Positions 28,891 to 37,367 of a DNA stretch of 37,441 nucleotides are shown here, piece after piece. Every line of letters begins with the position of its first letter. Position 1 is the first letter of the stretch. Below the pieces are notes generated by a model, which was given only the letters and a program-made list of their open reading frames with translations, was not told where the DNA came from and did not search any database. Origin of the DNA: Tolypothrix sp. PCC 7712 (GTDB lineage: Bacteria; Cyanobacteriota; Cyanobacteriia; Cyanobacteriales; Nostocaceae); assembly GCF_025860405.1 (NCBI RefSeq), contig NZ_CP063796.1:1-37441 (forward strand), written 5' to 3'. Position numbers and translations under genes: made by a program.

Positions 28891-29730
28891 ATGGCAAAGC
28901 GACGTGTCCGATTAAATGACGAAAATGACCCGCTATCCTCAACGGATAAAGTCTTGGCTGGATTTGAGCAAGTTAGCAAGTCAACAAGTCAACCAGATAA
29001 AAAGTCAACAAGTCAGGAAGATAGCAATTCAACCATTCAGGAAGCTGACAAGCCAACAAGCCAGGAAGATGACTTGTCAACAAGTAAACAAGATAAAGCA
29101 CAGCCGTTGACCCCTACTTCTCAAACCAACAATCGTCGGAAGAAGTCAACAAGTCAGCAAGACAGCAATTTGACAAGTCAGGAAGCTGACAAGTCAACAA
29201 GTCAGGAAGATGACTTGTCAACAAGTGAACAAGATAAAGCACAGCCGTTGACCTCTACTTCTCAAACTAACAATCGTCGGAAGAAATCAACAAGTCAGGA
29301 AGATAGCAATTCAACCATTCAGGAAGCTGACAAGCCAACAAGTCAGGAAGCTGACAAGCCAACAAGCGAACAAGATAAAGCCGATGACAACAATCTCAAG
29401 GAGAAGTTAACAAGTCAGCAAGCTGTCCATATAGCAAGTCCACAAGACAACAATTCAGCCAGCCAACAAGCTAACAAGTCAACAAGTCAACAATCCAAAT
29501 CTGAAAAAACAATCTGTCGTAAATCTACATTCCAAATCAACTCACAGGTGCTGGATCGGCTAGACAAGCTGCACCTAACACTCCAGTTGGAACTAGGAAA
29601 AACTAATGCCCCTTATAAGGAAGTAATTGTAGAGGAAGCCTTAGTGCGATTATTAGAAGAAATCAACTCTGACCCTGGGGCGTTGATAGAAGCGTTGGTG
29701 GAAAGGCAGAAAAGCCGGGACAAAATTTAA
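28891..29730 (+). CDS. RHH-type centromere-binding partner of ParA with long repeat linker
   Basis: Starting at the ATG at 28891 the protein has 279 residues. A short basic head (MAKRRVRLNDENDPLSSTDK) is followed by about 180 residues of Ser/Thr/Gln-rich sequence based on STSQ-x-D/A repeats, including an imperfect 47-residue (141-bp) tandem duplication. The C-terminal part (residues about 205-265: KSTFQINSQVLDRLDKLHLT, then PYKEVIVEEALVRLLEEI) looks like a ribbon-helix-helix domain. In type Ib partition the RHH protein binds the centromere and contacts ParA. The length is unusual, because such partners are normally about 70-130 residues. The linker DNA repeats the centromere-like 10-mer. Confidence 0.75.
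   Translation: MAKRRVRLNDENDPLSSTDKVLAGFEQVSKSTSQPDKKSTSQEDSNSTIQEADKPTSQEDDLSTSKQDKAQPLTPTSQTNNRRKKSTSQQDSNLTSQEADKSTSQEDDLSTSEQDKAQPLTSTSQTNNRRKKSTSQEDSNSTIQEADKPTSQEADKPTSEQDKADDNNLKEKLTSQQAVHIASPQDNNSASQQANKSTSQQSKSEKTICRKSTFQINSQVLDRLDKLHLTLQLELGKTNAPYKEVIVEEALVRLLEEINSDPGALIEALVERQKSRDKI
28980..29487. repeat. Iterated GTCAACAAGT inside the RHH gene
   Basis: Exact copies begin at 28980, 29004, 29076, 29145, 29193, 29217 and 29478. Near copies (AATCAACAAGT, GTTAACAAGT, GCCAACAAGC) lie between them. At 29072-29085 and 29213-29226 the motif forms ACTTGT-CA-ACAAGT palindromes. The exact reverse complement is present upstream of parA at 28047. Confidence 0.85.
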
Positions 29731-30059
29731 TAGATAGTTTGCGATCGCCCAAACTAATCATTATTCAAATTGTATCCCTGCGTCCTTCTTTTGCTGAGAA
29801 TTACGCAGTAAATGACTCCTTCGCTTACCACTCCTGCTATAAAAATACCCGTATTCGTAGCGATCAATAAATTGGCATTAGCAGAGTCGGGCAGAAGGCA
29901 CGTTACAATCCACAGAAATATAGCCAGAGTACTAAATTGTTAAAATTTAATGACAAAGAAGTAGCAAATCATAAATTCGCTACAGCATCTTTGTGCTAAA
30001 AAAGATTTAGTCCCACTCCCAGAATCTATAGGAGAGGACACACAGGAGGTGATTTAGTT
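29731..30059. other. Region after the partition locus
   Basis: TAGTTTG (29735-29741) and CAAACTA (29750-29756) form a hairpin around a HIP1 octamer right after the partition operon, a possible transcription end. The minus strand has a hydrophobic open frame without an ATG or GTG (about 29757-29935), which I did not accept as a gene. Nothing else is recognised. Confidence 0.45.
30051..30059 (+). promoter_or_regulatory. Ideal Shine-Dalgarno before the 23-residue gene
   Basis: AGGAGGTGAT (30044-30053) is fully complementary to the 3' end of 16S rRNA. It lies 6 bases before the ATG at 30060, which is what makes the very short gene credible. Confidence 0.7.
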
Positions 30060-30131
30060 ATGGAGGTTTACTTAGCTCTGTTGTTAATGTCCCATCTGCT
30101 AGTGCTAGCAATAGTACTTTTAGCCAAGTAG
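30060..30131 (+). CDS. 23-residue hydrophobic peptide
   Basis: The gene encodes MEVYLALLLMSHLLVLAIVL followed by LAK and stop, a single membrane-spanning helix with almost no tail. It has a perfect ribosome binding site, and its own terminator begins 30 bp after the stop. So it looks like an independent short transcript rather than chance. Candidates are a type I toxin-like peptide, a small regulator of a membrane complex, or a leader. No antisense RNA gene could be recognised. Confidence 0.5.
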   Translation: MEVYLALLLMSHLLVLAIVLLAK

Positions 30132-30160
30132 TCAATTGTCCAATTTAGCCATTTTTGTTT

Positions 30161-30200
30161 TGCCTCTAGGTTGCGAGCCTTTGGGGCATTTTTTATTTTT
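30161..30200 (+). terminator. Rho-independent terminator
   Basis: TGCC..TAGG pairs with CCTT..GGCA (30161-30187) and is followed by TTTTTTATTTTT. It is well placed to end the short transcript that encodes the hydrophobic peptide. Confidence 0.75.
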
Positions 30201-30421
30201 CACCTCTAGTATCTAATAAGATAAATTTGGGGTACTACCCATAATCAAGTTTAGGGTAGTAAATTTAAGAGCTATAAATTGTAGTGCAAAAGCCTTTAAA
30301 TATAATGTTTTCAAATATTAAGCTAGAATTAATGTACCCCAAACCCAAACTTTGTAAAAGAGTCTTTTCCAGAAAACTACCCCAAACATAAATCTTGTTA
30401 CAAGGTCATCGATATAAGTAA
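30201..30421. promoter_or_regulatory. Upstream region of NB-ARC gene with repeated TACCCCAAA
   Basis: TTTGGGGTAC (30226-30235) is inverted as GTACCCCAAA (30334-30343), and CTACCCCAAA follows at 30377-30386. A further GGGTAGTA is near 30256. These look like binding sites for a regulator of the NB-ARC gene. No clear ribosome binding site precedes the ATG at 30422. Confidence 0.45.
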
Positions 30422-33400
30422 ATGCCGCGAACTACTTACGGGACTCAACCTAAAAAGCGAGTTAAGCGTCTATTAGAGGCGTTGCTTTGTTTTGCAGATG
30501 GGGAATTTGGGGAAGATAAATTTAATATTGAGTACCACTGGAAAGAACAAGACAGTGCTAACCCCAAGCTGACTATGAAAACAACTCTGGTGACTTTGGA
30601 GTTGTTGACGCTAAAAGACAAAGATCCAGGTAAGTTAACTAAAACGCAAATTCGAGAAGCGCTGAACTTACTCAAGGATTTTGTCAAAATTCTCGAAGAT
30701 AACCGGATTCATACCAAGGGTGTTGATGAGTGGCACTTTAGTTTAAAGCTATGGTCAAGGGATAGGGAAGAGAACCTGAAACAGTTTGATAAGGTATGGG
30801 AAAGTAACAGACCAAAGAAATCTCAACAACTAGAAGCTCATTTCACCAAAGATAGGAGTGCTACTGTTGTACCCCAAACTAAACTGGCGATATTTCAAGC
30901 GCCACCGCTACCTGCACACTTTGTTGAACGCCCAGAATACAGCGATGATTTAAAGACTCGTCTCCTCACAGAGGATAATCGCACTTTGGTAATTACGGCG
31001 ATTTACGGTTTGGGTTCTGTAGGTAAATCGACCTTAGCCGCAGCTTTAGCAGTAGATGCAGAAGTCCAAACTCGGTTTTGTGATGGGATTTTGTGGGCTA
31101 CATTAGGTCAACAGCCTGATGTGCTGTCTTTACTAAATGGTTGGGTGCAAGCATTAGGAGACTATAGCTTTAAACCTACCAGTGTAGAAGCAACTACTAA
31201 TCATTTACGGACGCTGCTTTATGACAAAGCTGTGTTGCTGGTGGTGGATGATGCTTGGAATACGCAAGATGCACAAGCGTTTAATGTGGGTGGGGTGCGG
31301 TGTCAGGTTTTAGTAACAACTCGTGAAGGGGCAATTGCTGATGCTTTAGCAGCCAGCACCTACAGCCTGGATATCATGAAACCAAGTCAGGCTATGGCAT
31401 TGCTGACGAAGAAATTAAGACGCGAAATTACAGGTGCAGAACGTCACTCAGCAGAAAATTTAGCCAAAGGTGTTGGTTATCTCCCCCTAGCCTTGGAACT
31501 TGCAGCCACCGAAGTTGCTAGTGGTACGACTTGGGATGAACTATTGGCGGATATTCGGCAAGAAGTAGCCATATTAAGAAGTTTTGACAGACCGGAAGCC
31601 CAAGAAATTACCGATGAAGCGAGTTTAAAACGCTTGAGTTTAACAGCATCATTAAATTTGAGTGTCAAGCGAATGCCACCAGAAAAGCAGCAGCATTTTG
31701 CTTGGTTGGGGGTGTTGCCGGAGGATGTCAATATTAATAAGATGATGGCGGCGACGCTGTGGGCAATGGATGAGCGTGATGCTGCCAAGATATTGCAATA
31801 TTTACGGAATAAGGCATTGTTATTAACAGGAGTACCCCTTGCTGATGGTACGCCTAGCTATCGCTTACATGACTTATTCCATGATTTAGCCTGTAATTTG
31901 TTAACTGCTGCGCCACAGCCAAGGCGGATAGGAGATTTGCCAGGGTTAGGTTTAAATCTTACTGATGCTCACGCTGCTTTGTTGGAGAAATATCGGCAGA
32001 AAACCCAAAATAATTTATGGCATACCTTGCCTAATGATGGTTACATTCATCAGCGTTTAGTTTGGCATTTTGAAAAGGCTGGACAGATAGAGGCAATTCA
32101 TAAACTACTGCAAGAGGAGTCTTTACAAGGAGGTAATGGCTGGTATGAAGTTCGAGAAAAATTAGGACAAACTGCTGGTTATTTAGCTGATATTTCCAAA
32201 GCTTGGGAATTAGCAGAAACATCTTGGGCTGAAGCAACACTACCTAAAGTTGTTGGTTTACAATGCCGTTATGCTCTAATTACAGCTTCATTAAATAGCT
32301 TGGCTGCCAATCTATCAGAAGATTTATTGATTGTACTTGTTAAAAATAAAGTATGGATACCTGAACAAGGATTAGCTTATGCTGATTTAATTCCAAACCC
32401 ACAAAAGAAGGTTATTGTACTTATAAAGATAGTAAATTATTTACCAATAAGCCTAAAAGCACAAGCGTGGCAACAAGCTTTTACTGCTGTTAAGACTATT
32501 AACGATGAAAAAGATCGCATCGATATTTTAACTGTTTTAGTAGACAAATTGTCACCAGAATTAATGTCTCAAGCACTGGAGATTGCTCGTTCCATTTCAG
32601 ATGAACAATATCGCACTAAAGCTTTGAGTGTTTTAGTAGACAAATTGTCACCAGAATTAATGTCTCAAGCACTGGAGATTGCTCGTTCCATTTCAGATGA
32701 ACAATATCGCACTAAAGCTTTGAGTGTTTTAATAGACAAATTGTCACCAGAATTAATGTCTCAAGCACTGGAGATTGCTCGTTCCATTTCAGATGAACAA
32801 TATCGCACTAAAGCTTTGAGTGTTTTAGTAGACAAATTGTCACCAGAATTAATGTCTCAAGCACTGGAGATTGCTCGTTCCATTTCAGATGAACAATATC
32901 GTACTAAAGCTTTGAGTGTTTTAGTAGACAAATTGTCACCAGAATTAATGTCTCAAGCACTGGAGATTGCTCGTTCCATTTCAGATGAACAATATCGCAC
33001 TAAAGCTTTGAGTGCTTTAGTAGACAAATTACCAGAAGCATTAATACCCCAAGCATTAATGACAGCTCGCTCCATTATAAATAAAGAATATCGCGTTTCT
33101 GCCCTAAGTACCTTAGCTGACAGGTTGCCAGACGCGTTACAGCAAGCGTTAGCAATGGCATATTCCATTTCAGATGAAGAGTATCGTATCAATACTTTAA
33201 GTGCATTGGCTGACAAGTTACCAGAGGTGCTGCCAGAAGTACTGGCGGCTGTGAGGTCAATTCAGTCTGAGCAATATCGTGCTTCTGCCTTGAGTGCCTT
33301 AGTAGAGAAACTACCAAGAGAGGTCTTGCCAGAAGCACTGGCGGCTGTGAGGTCAATTCAGTCTGAGCAATATCGTGCTTCTGCCTTGAGTGCCTTAGTA

Positions 33401-34939
33401 GAGAAACTACCGCCTGAGTTATTACCAGACGCTCTCACTGCTGCTAAAACAATTCAATCCGGGTGGTTTCTTGCTCCTGTCCTGAATACCTTGGCTGACA
33501 AATTGCCAGAGGCACTGCCGGAGATGCTAGCGACGGCTGCTCGCTCAATTGTAGATGAAAGTTTTCGTGCTTCTACCTTAAGTGATTTAGCTAATAAGCT
33601 GCCAGAGGCGTTAATACCGGAAGCACTAGCAGCGGCTCGCTCCATCAAAGATGAGAGTTCTCGTGTTGCGGCTTTGAATGCTTTAGTTAGCAAACTACCA
33701 GAGATATTAATACCAAAAGCATTGATGACGGCTCGCTCTATTATAAAAGAGGAGTATCGTGCCTCTGCTTTAAGCGCTTTAGCTAATAAGCTGCCAGAGG
33801 CGTTAATACCGGAAGCACTAGCAGCAGTTCGCTCCATCGCAGATGAGAGTTCTCGTGCTTCTGCTTTGAGCGCTTTAGCTAATAAGCTGCCAGAGGCGTT
33901 AATACCGGAAGCACTAGTAGCGGCTCGCTCTATCAAAGATGAGAGTTCTCGTGTTTCTGCTTTGAATGCTTTAGTTGGCAAACTACCAGAGATATTAATA
34001 CCAGAAGTATTGATGACGGCTCGCTCTATTGTAAATGAGGAGTATCGTGCTTCTGCTTTAAGCGCTTTAGCTAATAAGCTGCCAGAAACGTTAATGCCGG
34101 AAGCACTAGCAGCAGTTCGCTCCATCGCAGATGAGAGTTCTCGTGTTTCTGCTTTGAATGCTTTAGTTGGCAAACTACCAGAGATATTAATACCAGAAGC
34201 ATTGATAACGGCTCGCTCTATTGTAAATGAGGAGTATCGTGCTTCTGCCTTGAGAGCCTTAGCTAATAAGCTGCCAAAGGCGTTAATGCCGGAAGCACTA
34301 GCAGCAGTTCGCTCCATCACAGATGAGAGTTCTCTTGTTCCTGCCTTAAGTGCTTTAACCGACAAACAGCCAATGGCATTGTCGGAAGTGCTAGCAGCGG
34401 CTCGCTCCATCGCAGATGAGAGTTCTCGTGCTTCTGTCTTGAAAGCCTTAGCCGACAAACTACCAGAAGCGTTGATGCCCGAAGCATTAGCAGCAGCTCG
34501 CTCCATCAGAGATGAGAGTTCTCGTGCTTCTGTCTTGAAAGCCTTAGCCGACAAACTACCAGAAGCGTTAATGCCTGAAGCATTAGCAACGGCTCGCTCC
34601 ATCAAAGATGAAAGTTCTCGTGCTTCTGCCTTGAAAGCCTTAGCCGACAAACTACCAGAAGCGTTAATGCCCGAAGCATTAGCAGCGGCTCGCTCCATCA
34701 AAGATGAAAGTTCTTACGCTTCTGCCCTAAAGGCTTTGGCTTACCCTTTGTCAAAAATGTCAACAACTCAACTTTTCCCTCTTTGGCAACAAACACTTCA
34801 TGAGCTATCTCTCCGTACTCGCCAGGAGTTGTTACAAGGTATAGAGAAGCTAGTACCGATTATCTTTGCTTTAGGTGGTCGCACTACAGTAGCAGAGGTT
34901 GTCTGTTCCATCAACGCCATAGCACGATGGTGGCATTGA
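30422..34939 (+). CDS. NB-ARC (STAND) protein with about 23 HEAT-like repeats
   Basis: This 1505-residue protein has an N-terminal domain of about 135 residues that recurs in cyanobacterial NB-ARC proteins (KRVKRLLEALLCFADGEF, LTKTQIREALNLLKDFV, WHFSLKLWSRDREENLKQFD). The NB-ARC ATPase spans about 165-500: Walker A GLGSVGKST (196-204), Walker B VLLVVDDAW (271-279), VLVTTRE, GYLPLALELA and the MHD-like RLHDLFHDLA. From residue about 700 to 1445 there are about 23 repeats of about 32 residues (consensus LPEALIPEALAAARSIKDES-SRASALSALADK split over two helices). These form the sensor part. The protein should oligomerise when its repeats detect a signal and activate an effector. No catalytic effector domain is obvious, so it may act through its N-terminal domain. 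Confidence 0.85.
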   Translation: MPRTTYGTQPKKRVKRLLEALLCFADGEFGEDKFNIEYHWKEQDSANPKLTMKTTLVTLELLTLKDKDPGKLTKTQIREALNLLKDFVKILEDNRIHTKGVDEWHFSLKLWSRDREENLKQFDKVWESNRPKKSQQLEAHFTKDRSATVVPQTKLAIFQAPPLPAHFVERPEYSDDLKTRLLTEDNRTLVITAIYGLGSVGKSTLAAALAVDAEVQTRFCDGILWATLGQQPDVLSLLNGWVQALGDYSFKPTSVEATTNHLRTLLYDKAVLLVVDDAWNTQDAQAFNVGGVRCQVLVTTREGAIADALAASTYSLDIMKPSQAMALLTKKLRREITGAERHSAENLAKGVGYLPLALELAATEVASGTTWDELLADIRQEVAILRSFDRPEAQEITDEASLKRLSLTASLNLSVKRMPPEKQQHFAWLGVLPEDVNINKMMAATLWAMDERDAAKILQYLRNKALLLTGVPLADGTPSYRLHDLFHDLACNLLTAAPQPRRIGDLPGLGLNLTDAHAALLEKYRQKTQNNLWHTLPNDGYIHQRLVWHFEKAGQIEAIHKLLQEESLQGGNGWYEVREKLGQTAGYLADISKAWELAETSWAEATLPKVVGLQCRYALITASLNSLAANLSEDLLIVLVKNKVWIPEQGLAYADLIPNPQKKVIVLIKIVNYLPISLKAQAWQQAFTAVKTINDEKDRIDILTVLVDKLSPELMSQALEIARSISDEQYRTKALSVLVDKLSPELMSQALEIARSISDEQYRTKALSVLIDKLSPELMSQALEIARSISDEQYRTKALSVLVDKLSPELMSQALEIARSISDEQYRTKALSVLVDKLSPELMSQALEIARSISDEQYRTKALSALVDKLPEALIPQALMTARSIINKEYRVSALSTLADRLPDALQQALAMAYSISDEEYRINTLSALADKLPEVLPEVLAAVRSIQSEQYRASALSALVEKLPREVLPEALAAVRSIQSEQYRASALSALVEKLPPELLPDALTAAKTIQSGWFLAPVLNTLADKLPEALPEMLATAARSIVDESFRASTLSDLANKLPEALIPEALAAARSIKDESSRVAALNALVSKLPEILIPKALMTARSIIKEEYRASALSALANKLPEALIPEALAAVRSIADESSRASALSALANKLPEALIPEALVAARSIKDESSRVSALNALVGKLPEILIPEVLMTARSIVNEEYRASALSALANKLPETLMPEALAAVRSIADESSRVSALNALVGKLPEILIPEALITARSIVNEEYRASALRALANKLPKALMPEALAAVRSITDESSLVPALSALTDKQPMALSEVLAAARSIADESSRASVLKALADKLPEALMPEALAAARSIRDESSRASVLKALADKLPEALMPEALATARSIKDESSRASALKALADKLPEALMPEALAAARSIKDESSYASALKALAYPLSKMSTTQLFPLWQQTLHELSLRTRQELLQGIEKLVPIIFALGGRTTVAEVVCSINAIARWWH
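32541..33020 (+). repeat. Five near-identical 96-bp tandem repeats
   Basis: Units begin at 32541, 32637, 32733, 32829 and 32925. I see only three base differences among them over 480 bp. Each encodes one 32-residue repeat. Outside this block the repeats are more diverged, but a 192-bp superunit (two repeats) recurs between 33590 and 34360, and a 75-bp match occurs between 33240 and 33410. Confidence 0.9.
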
Positions 34940-35241
34940 AGTAAGGCATTGCAGACGTAGAAGCAGTTTTATGCTTGACATGGGTCTATAAACTTACAAA
35001 GGTATTTACAAGGATTTCTTAAAAAAGTCAAATACAAGGTAAACCAATGGCATTTGAATGGCATCCTAATGGCAGAGATAAGGATTTGGGGAAAAAGTAA
35101 CGAAGCTGCTATGGGCCACCAGTTCGCAAAAATTTTGCGGGAAGTTTTTTGGATCAAAAACTAAATTTGAAATGCAACCTTGAAATAACACTACAAAAAA
35201 CTATTGGGCATGGAGCCGATATGCCATCTTAACCCCGCCTC
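34940..35241. other. Intergenic region between convergent genes
   Basis: CGCAAAA and TTTTGCG (35125-35139) form a perfect 7-bp palindrome around one A, followed 8 bases later by TTTTTT on the plus strand. This may terminate both converging transcripts. A 62-codon minus-strand frame (34969-35157) is not convincing. No other gene is seen. Confidence 0.45.
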
Positions 35242-35763
35242 TTACTGCGTTGAAAGTTTTACATCAACGTAGCGCCATTCTGGAAATACCCAATTAACTG
35301 GGTTCGTCTCCTTTTGCGCCTGACTGTATACTTTCTCCAACTTTGCCGCAGCTACAGTATCTCCCCGCTTTTGGTACAAATATGTGGCTGTTTTTAAATG
35401 CTTCAACCCATTCTGCTTAAGTGTAGTTCCTACAGGCTGATTCCGAGCCTGATAGTACCAACCAAATAATTGCAGTTTAGCCAAGAGAAAATGTGCTTTG
35501 GCTGAATTGGGATTAACTTTTAGTATCTGCTGATAAATAGAGATCGCTTCATTATTGGAACTGATATCAGCAAGTCTTAGCAAATCAATTTCTGCGCTGG
35601 CTCTTACTGCTGGTGAGGCTTGGTGTTTGCTATCAGTTTGTGACAATAAATTTTGGATTTTGGCTTGACGGGAATTAAAGTAATTTTTGGGCAGTTCAGT
35701 TACCCAACCGACCAATAAACCCAGAATACAAGCTTTGGCTAACAGGGCACGAGAAATAAACAT
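35242..35763 (-). CDS. Membrane-anchored TPR-like protein after T4CP
   Basis: Starting at the ATG at 35763 the protein has 173 residues. That ATG has GGGAGG nine bases upstream; a TTG at 35787 overlapping the T4CP stop is the longer option. The N-terminal hydrophobic segment (residues about 3-22: SRALLAKACILGLLVGWVTE) may be a signal anchor. A TPR-like stretch (NNEAISIYQQILKVNPNSAK, AHFLLAKLQL) and further helices follow. It is immediately downstream of the coupling protein gene and probably helps it. The role is inferred from context. Confidence 0.68.
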   Translation of the reverse strand: MFISRALLAKACILGLLVGWVTELPKNYFNSRQAKIQNLLSQTDSKHQASPAVRASAEIDLLRLADISSNNEAISIYQQILKVNPNSAKAHFLLAKLQLFGWYYQARNQPVGTTLKQNGLKHLKTATYLYQKRGDTVAAAKLEKVYSQAQKETNPVNWVFPEWRYVDVKLSTQ

Positions 35764-35783
35764 AGTTTGCATCCTCCCAGTTA

Positions 35784-37367
35784 TCAAATTGCTGCGTCTA
35801 CGAATCTCGAAGCTTTCAAAGGATAAGCTGTTGGAGTGACTTTGACTTTTGCAGGTTTTGTCCCATCAGCAATTAAGAGATATCCTTCTAAGGGTGGCAG
35901 TCCTTGCAGTTCACTGGGTAAGACAGCGCTCGTTTCTCTTATGTGTTGGTTAACAGAGCGGGTTTCACTAAACCAACTGTTACCGCTTCTACCTTCAGTA
36001 GTTTCTAGGCGTTCCTGGGAACCAATTAATCTGGAGCATAATTCCGCAGTGCTATAGTCGCGGCAATTGAGGATGAGTTTGGTACAGCAACCTTGGAGAA
36101 TGGTTTGCATTCCGTACTCGCCGTAAATATTGGCGATTTGACCTGTCAGCTGAGTACCGAGCATTCCAATACCAGAGAATTTTCGTCCTTCTGCTAGCAA
36201 GCGTTCTAAGCCGACGAGTTTACCCAGGGCTGAGAGTTCGTCAATGCAAATCACGGTTTTGATGTGGTGGTTTTCATTGCTCAACAGTCCCCTGAGCATT
36301 AATGAAAATGCCATTGTGTACAGGGGTTTAAACAGTTCGGCTTCGTTTTCAAAGATGGGCAGGAATATCCATCGATTATCATCTTCTTTGCCCCAGCGAC
36401 TCCAAGAAAAGTCTGCTGTGGTTTGATGATCAGCAAGGACTTTGTAAAATCGCAGATAGTTAATGGCTGAACTTTTAATGCCGGCGGCGGTGTTTTCTGC
36501 TTCTAAATATGTGGCGCTGAGTGTGCCAGTGAGCAGGTTTTTTAATTCTTGTATGGGTTTAAGTGCTATCATCTGCCAAACTTCGGCGTTGGTAGATGTT
36601 TTGGCGTATAAGTCAGACAATAGCCCTTTGGCAGCTTCATTCCAAAATGGGTCTTTGCCTTCTGGACTAGGAGGAATTAAGCCGGCGGCAATGGTTTCAA
36701 ATTCCATGCCTTCACTGCGGTGGCTCCAATGAATTGTTCTGCTGTCTCTGGGGTTGTAGATTAATGTATTGTCATCACCGAATTTTTCTAGAATTTCGCC
36801 GGAGCGGTCTAAGCAGATAACGCGGTAATCTGGGCGAGAACGCATAGTTGAAAGCATTTTCAAAATGGCTTGGGTCTTGCCGGAGCCAGGGGAACCCAAG
36901 AACATAAATGATAATGGTGCTAAATCATCGGGTAGTTGAATATCTGCGATTTCTAGTCTTGGTAGTGTCTGCGGTGATGTTTGCTGTTTCTTGATCAGCG
37001 ATTGTTCTTTGTGCCGCAGTTGTTTCTGTAGTTGCTGTGGTGTTTGCAGTTGAGAACCGCGCACAACTCCGGTTACTAATCTTTCTGGAATGACGGCTAT
37101 GACAAAGCCCAAAATTAGGTTGTAGCTCCAAAAGTTCTGCCACCCGGCAATGGGTGTGAGGAGTAATTCGATGACAGTAATTGCTAGACCAATTTTCAAT
37201 GCTAGTTCTTTGCTGGTGGCTCCGGACAATATATAAATGCCACACAGCATCATCGGGAAAACTGGCCCGGTGAATTTGGCTGTGCCGTAAGCTATGGCAC
37301 CAAAGAAAAATGCAATGCCCAAGCCAATCATGGCTGATGGGTCGGGCTGGTGATTTTGATGAAACAT
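35784..37367 (-). CDS. VirD4/TraD-type coupling protein (T4CP)
   Basis: This 527-residue protein has up to four N-terminal membrane segments (residues about 12-30, 33-49, 57-75, 80-97). The ATPase domain has Walker A GSPGSGKT (158-165), CLDRSGEILEKF, Walker B TVICIDELSALGKL (371-384), and the RKFSGIGMLGTQLTGQI and CCTKLILNCRDYSTAE segments seen in TraD/TraG. It docks the relaxase-DNA complex to a mating channel. No channel genes are in the window. If the window closes as a circle, it lies 88 bp downstream of the relaxase stop on the same strand. No good ribosome binding site precedes the ATG at 37367. Confidence 0.88.
   Translation of the reverse strand: MFHQNHQPDPSAMIGLGIAFFFGAIAYGTAKFTGPVFPMMLCGIYILSGATSKELALKIGLAITVIELLLTPIAGWQNFWSYNLILGFVIAVIPERLVTGVVRGSQLQTPQQLQKQLRHKEQSLIKKQQTSPQTLPRLEIADIQLPDDLAPLSFMFLGSPGSGKTQAILKMLSTMRSRPDYRVICLDRSGEILEKFGDDNTLIYNPRDSRTIHWSHRSEGMEFETIAAGLIPPSPEGKDPFWNEAAKGLLSDLYAKTSTNAEVWQMIALKPIQELKNLLTGTLSATYLEAENTAAGIKSSAINYLRFYKVLADHQTTADFSWSRWGKEDDNRWIFLPIFENEAELFKPLYTMAFSLMLRGLLSNENHHIKTVICIDELSALGKLVGLERLLAEGRKFSGIGMLGTQLTGQIANIYGEYGMQTILQGCCTKLILNCRDYSTAELCSRLIGSQERLETTEGRSGNSWFSETRSVNQHIRETSAVLPSELQGLPPLEGYLLIADGTKPAKVKVTPTAYPLKASRFVDAAI

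Noticed and set aside
28921..29520. CRISPR-like appearance of the repeated region
   Set aside because: Repeats are short, irregularly spaced and in frame within a coding sequence. There are no unique spacers and no cas genes.
29757..29935. Hydrophobic minus-strand frame (LAIFLWIVTCLLP, NTGIFIAGVVSEGVIYCVIL)
   Set aside because: No ATG or GTG start; only CTG or an internal TTG is available, with no Shine-Dalgarno. It might be a relic of a small membrane protein.
33454..34701. 415-codon open frame antisense to the NB-ARC repeats
   Set aside because: It mirrors the repeat codons (ASGINASGSLSAKA repeated) and has no domain or ribosome binding site. It is a by-product of repeated sense codons.
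34969..35157. 62-codon minus-strand frame
   Set aside because: No ribosome binding site, odd composition and no recognisable motif.
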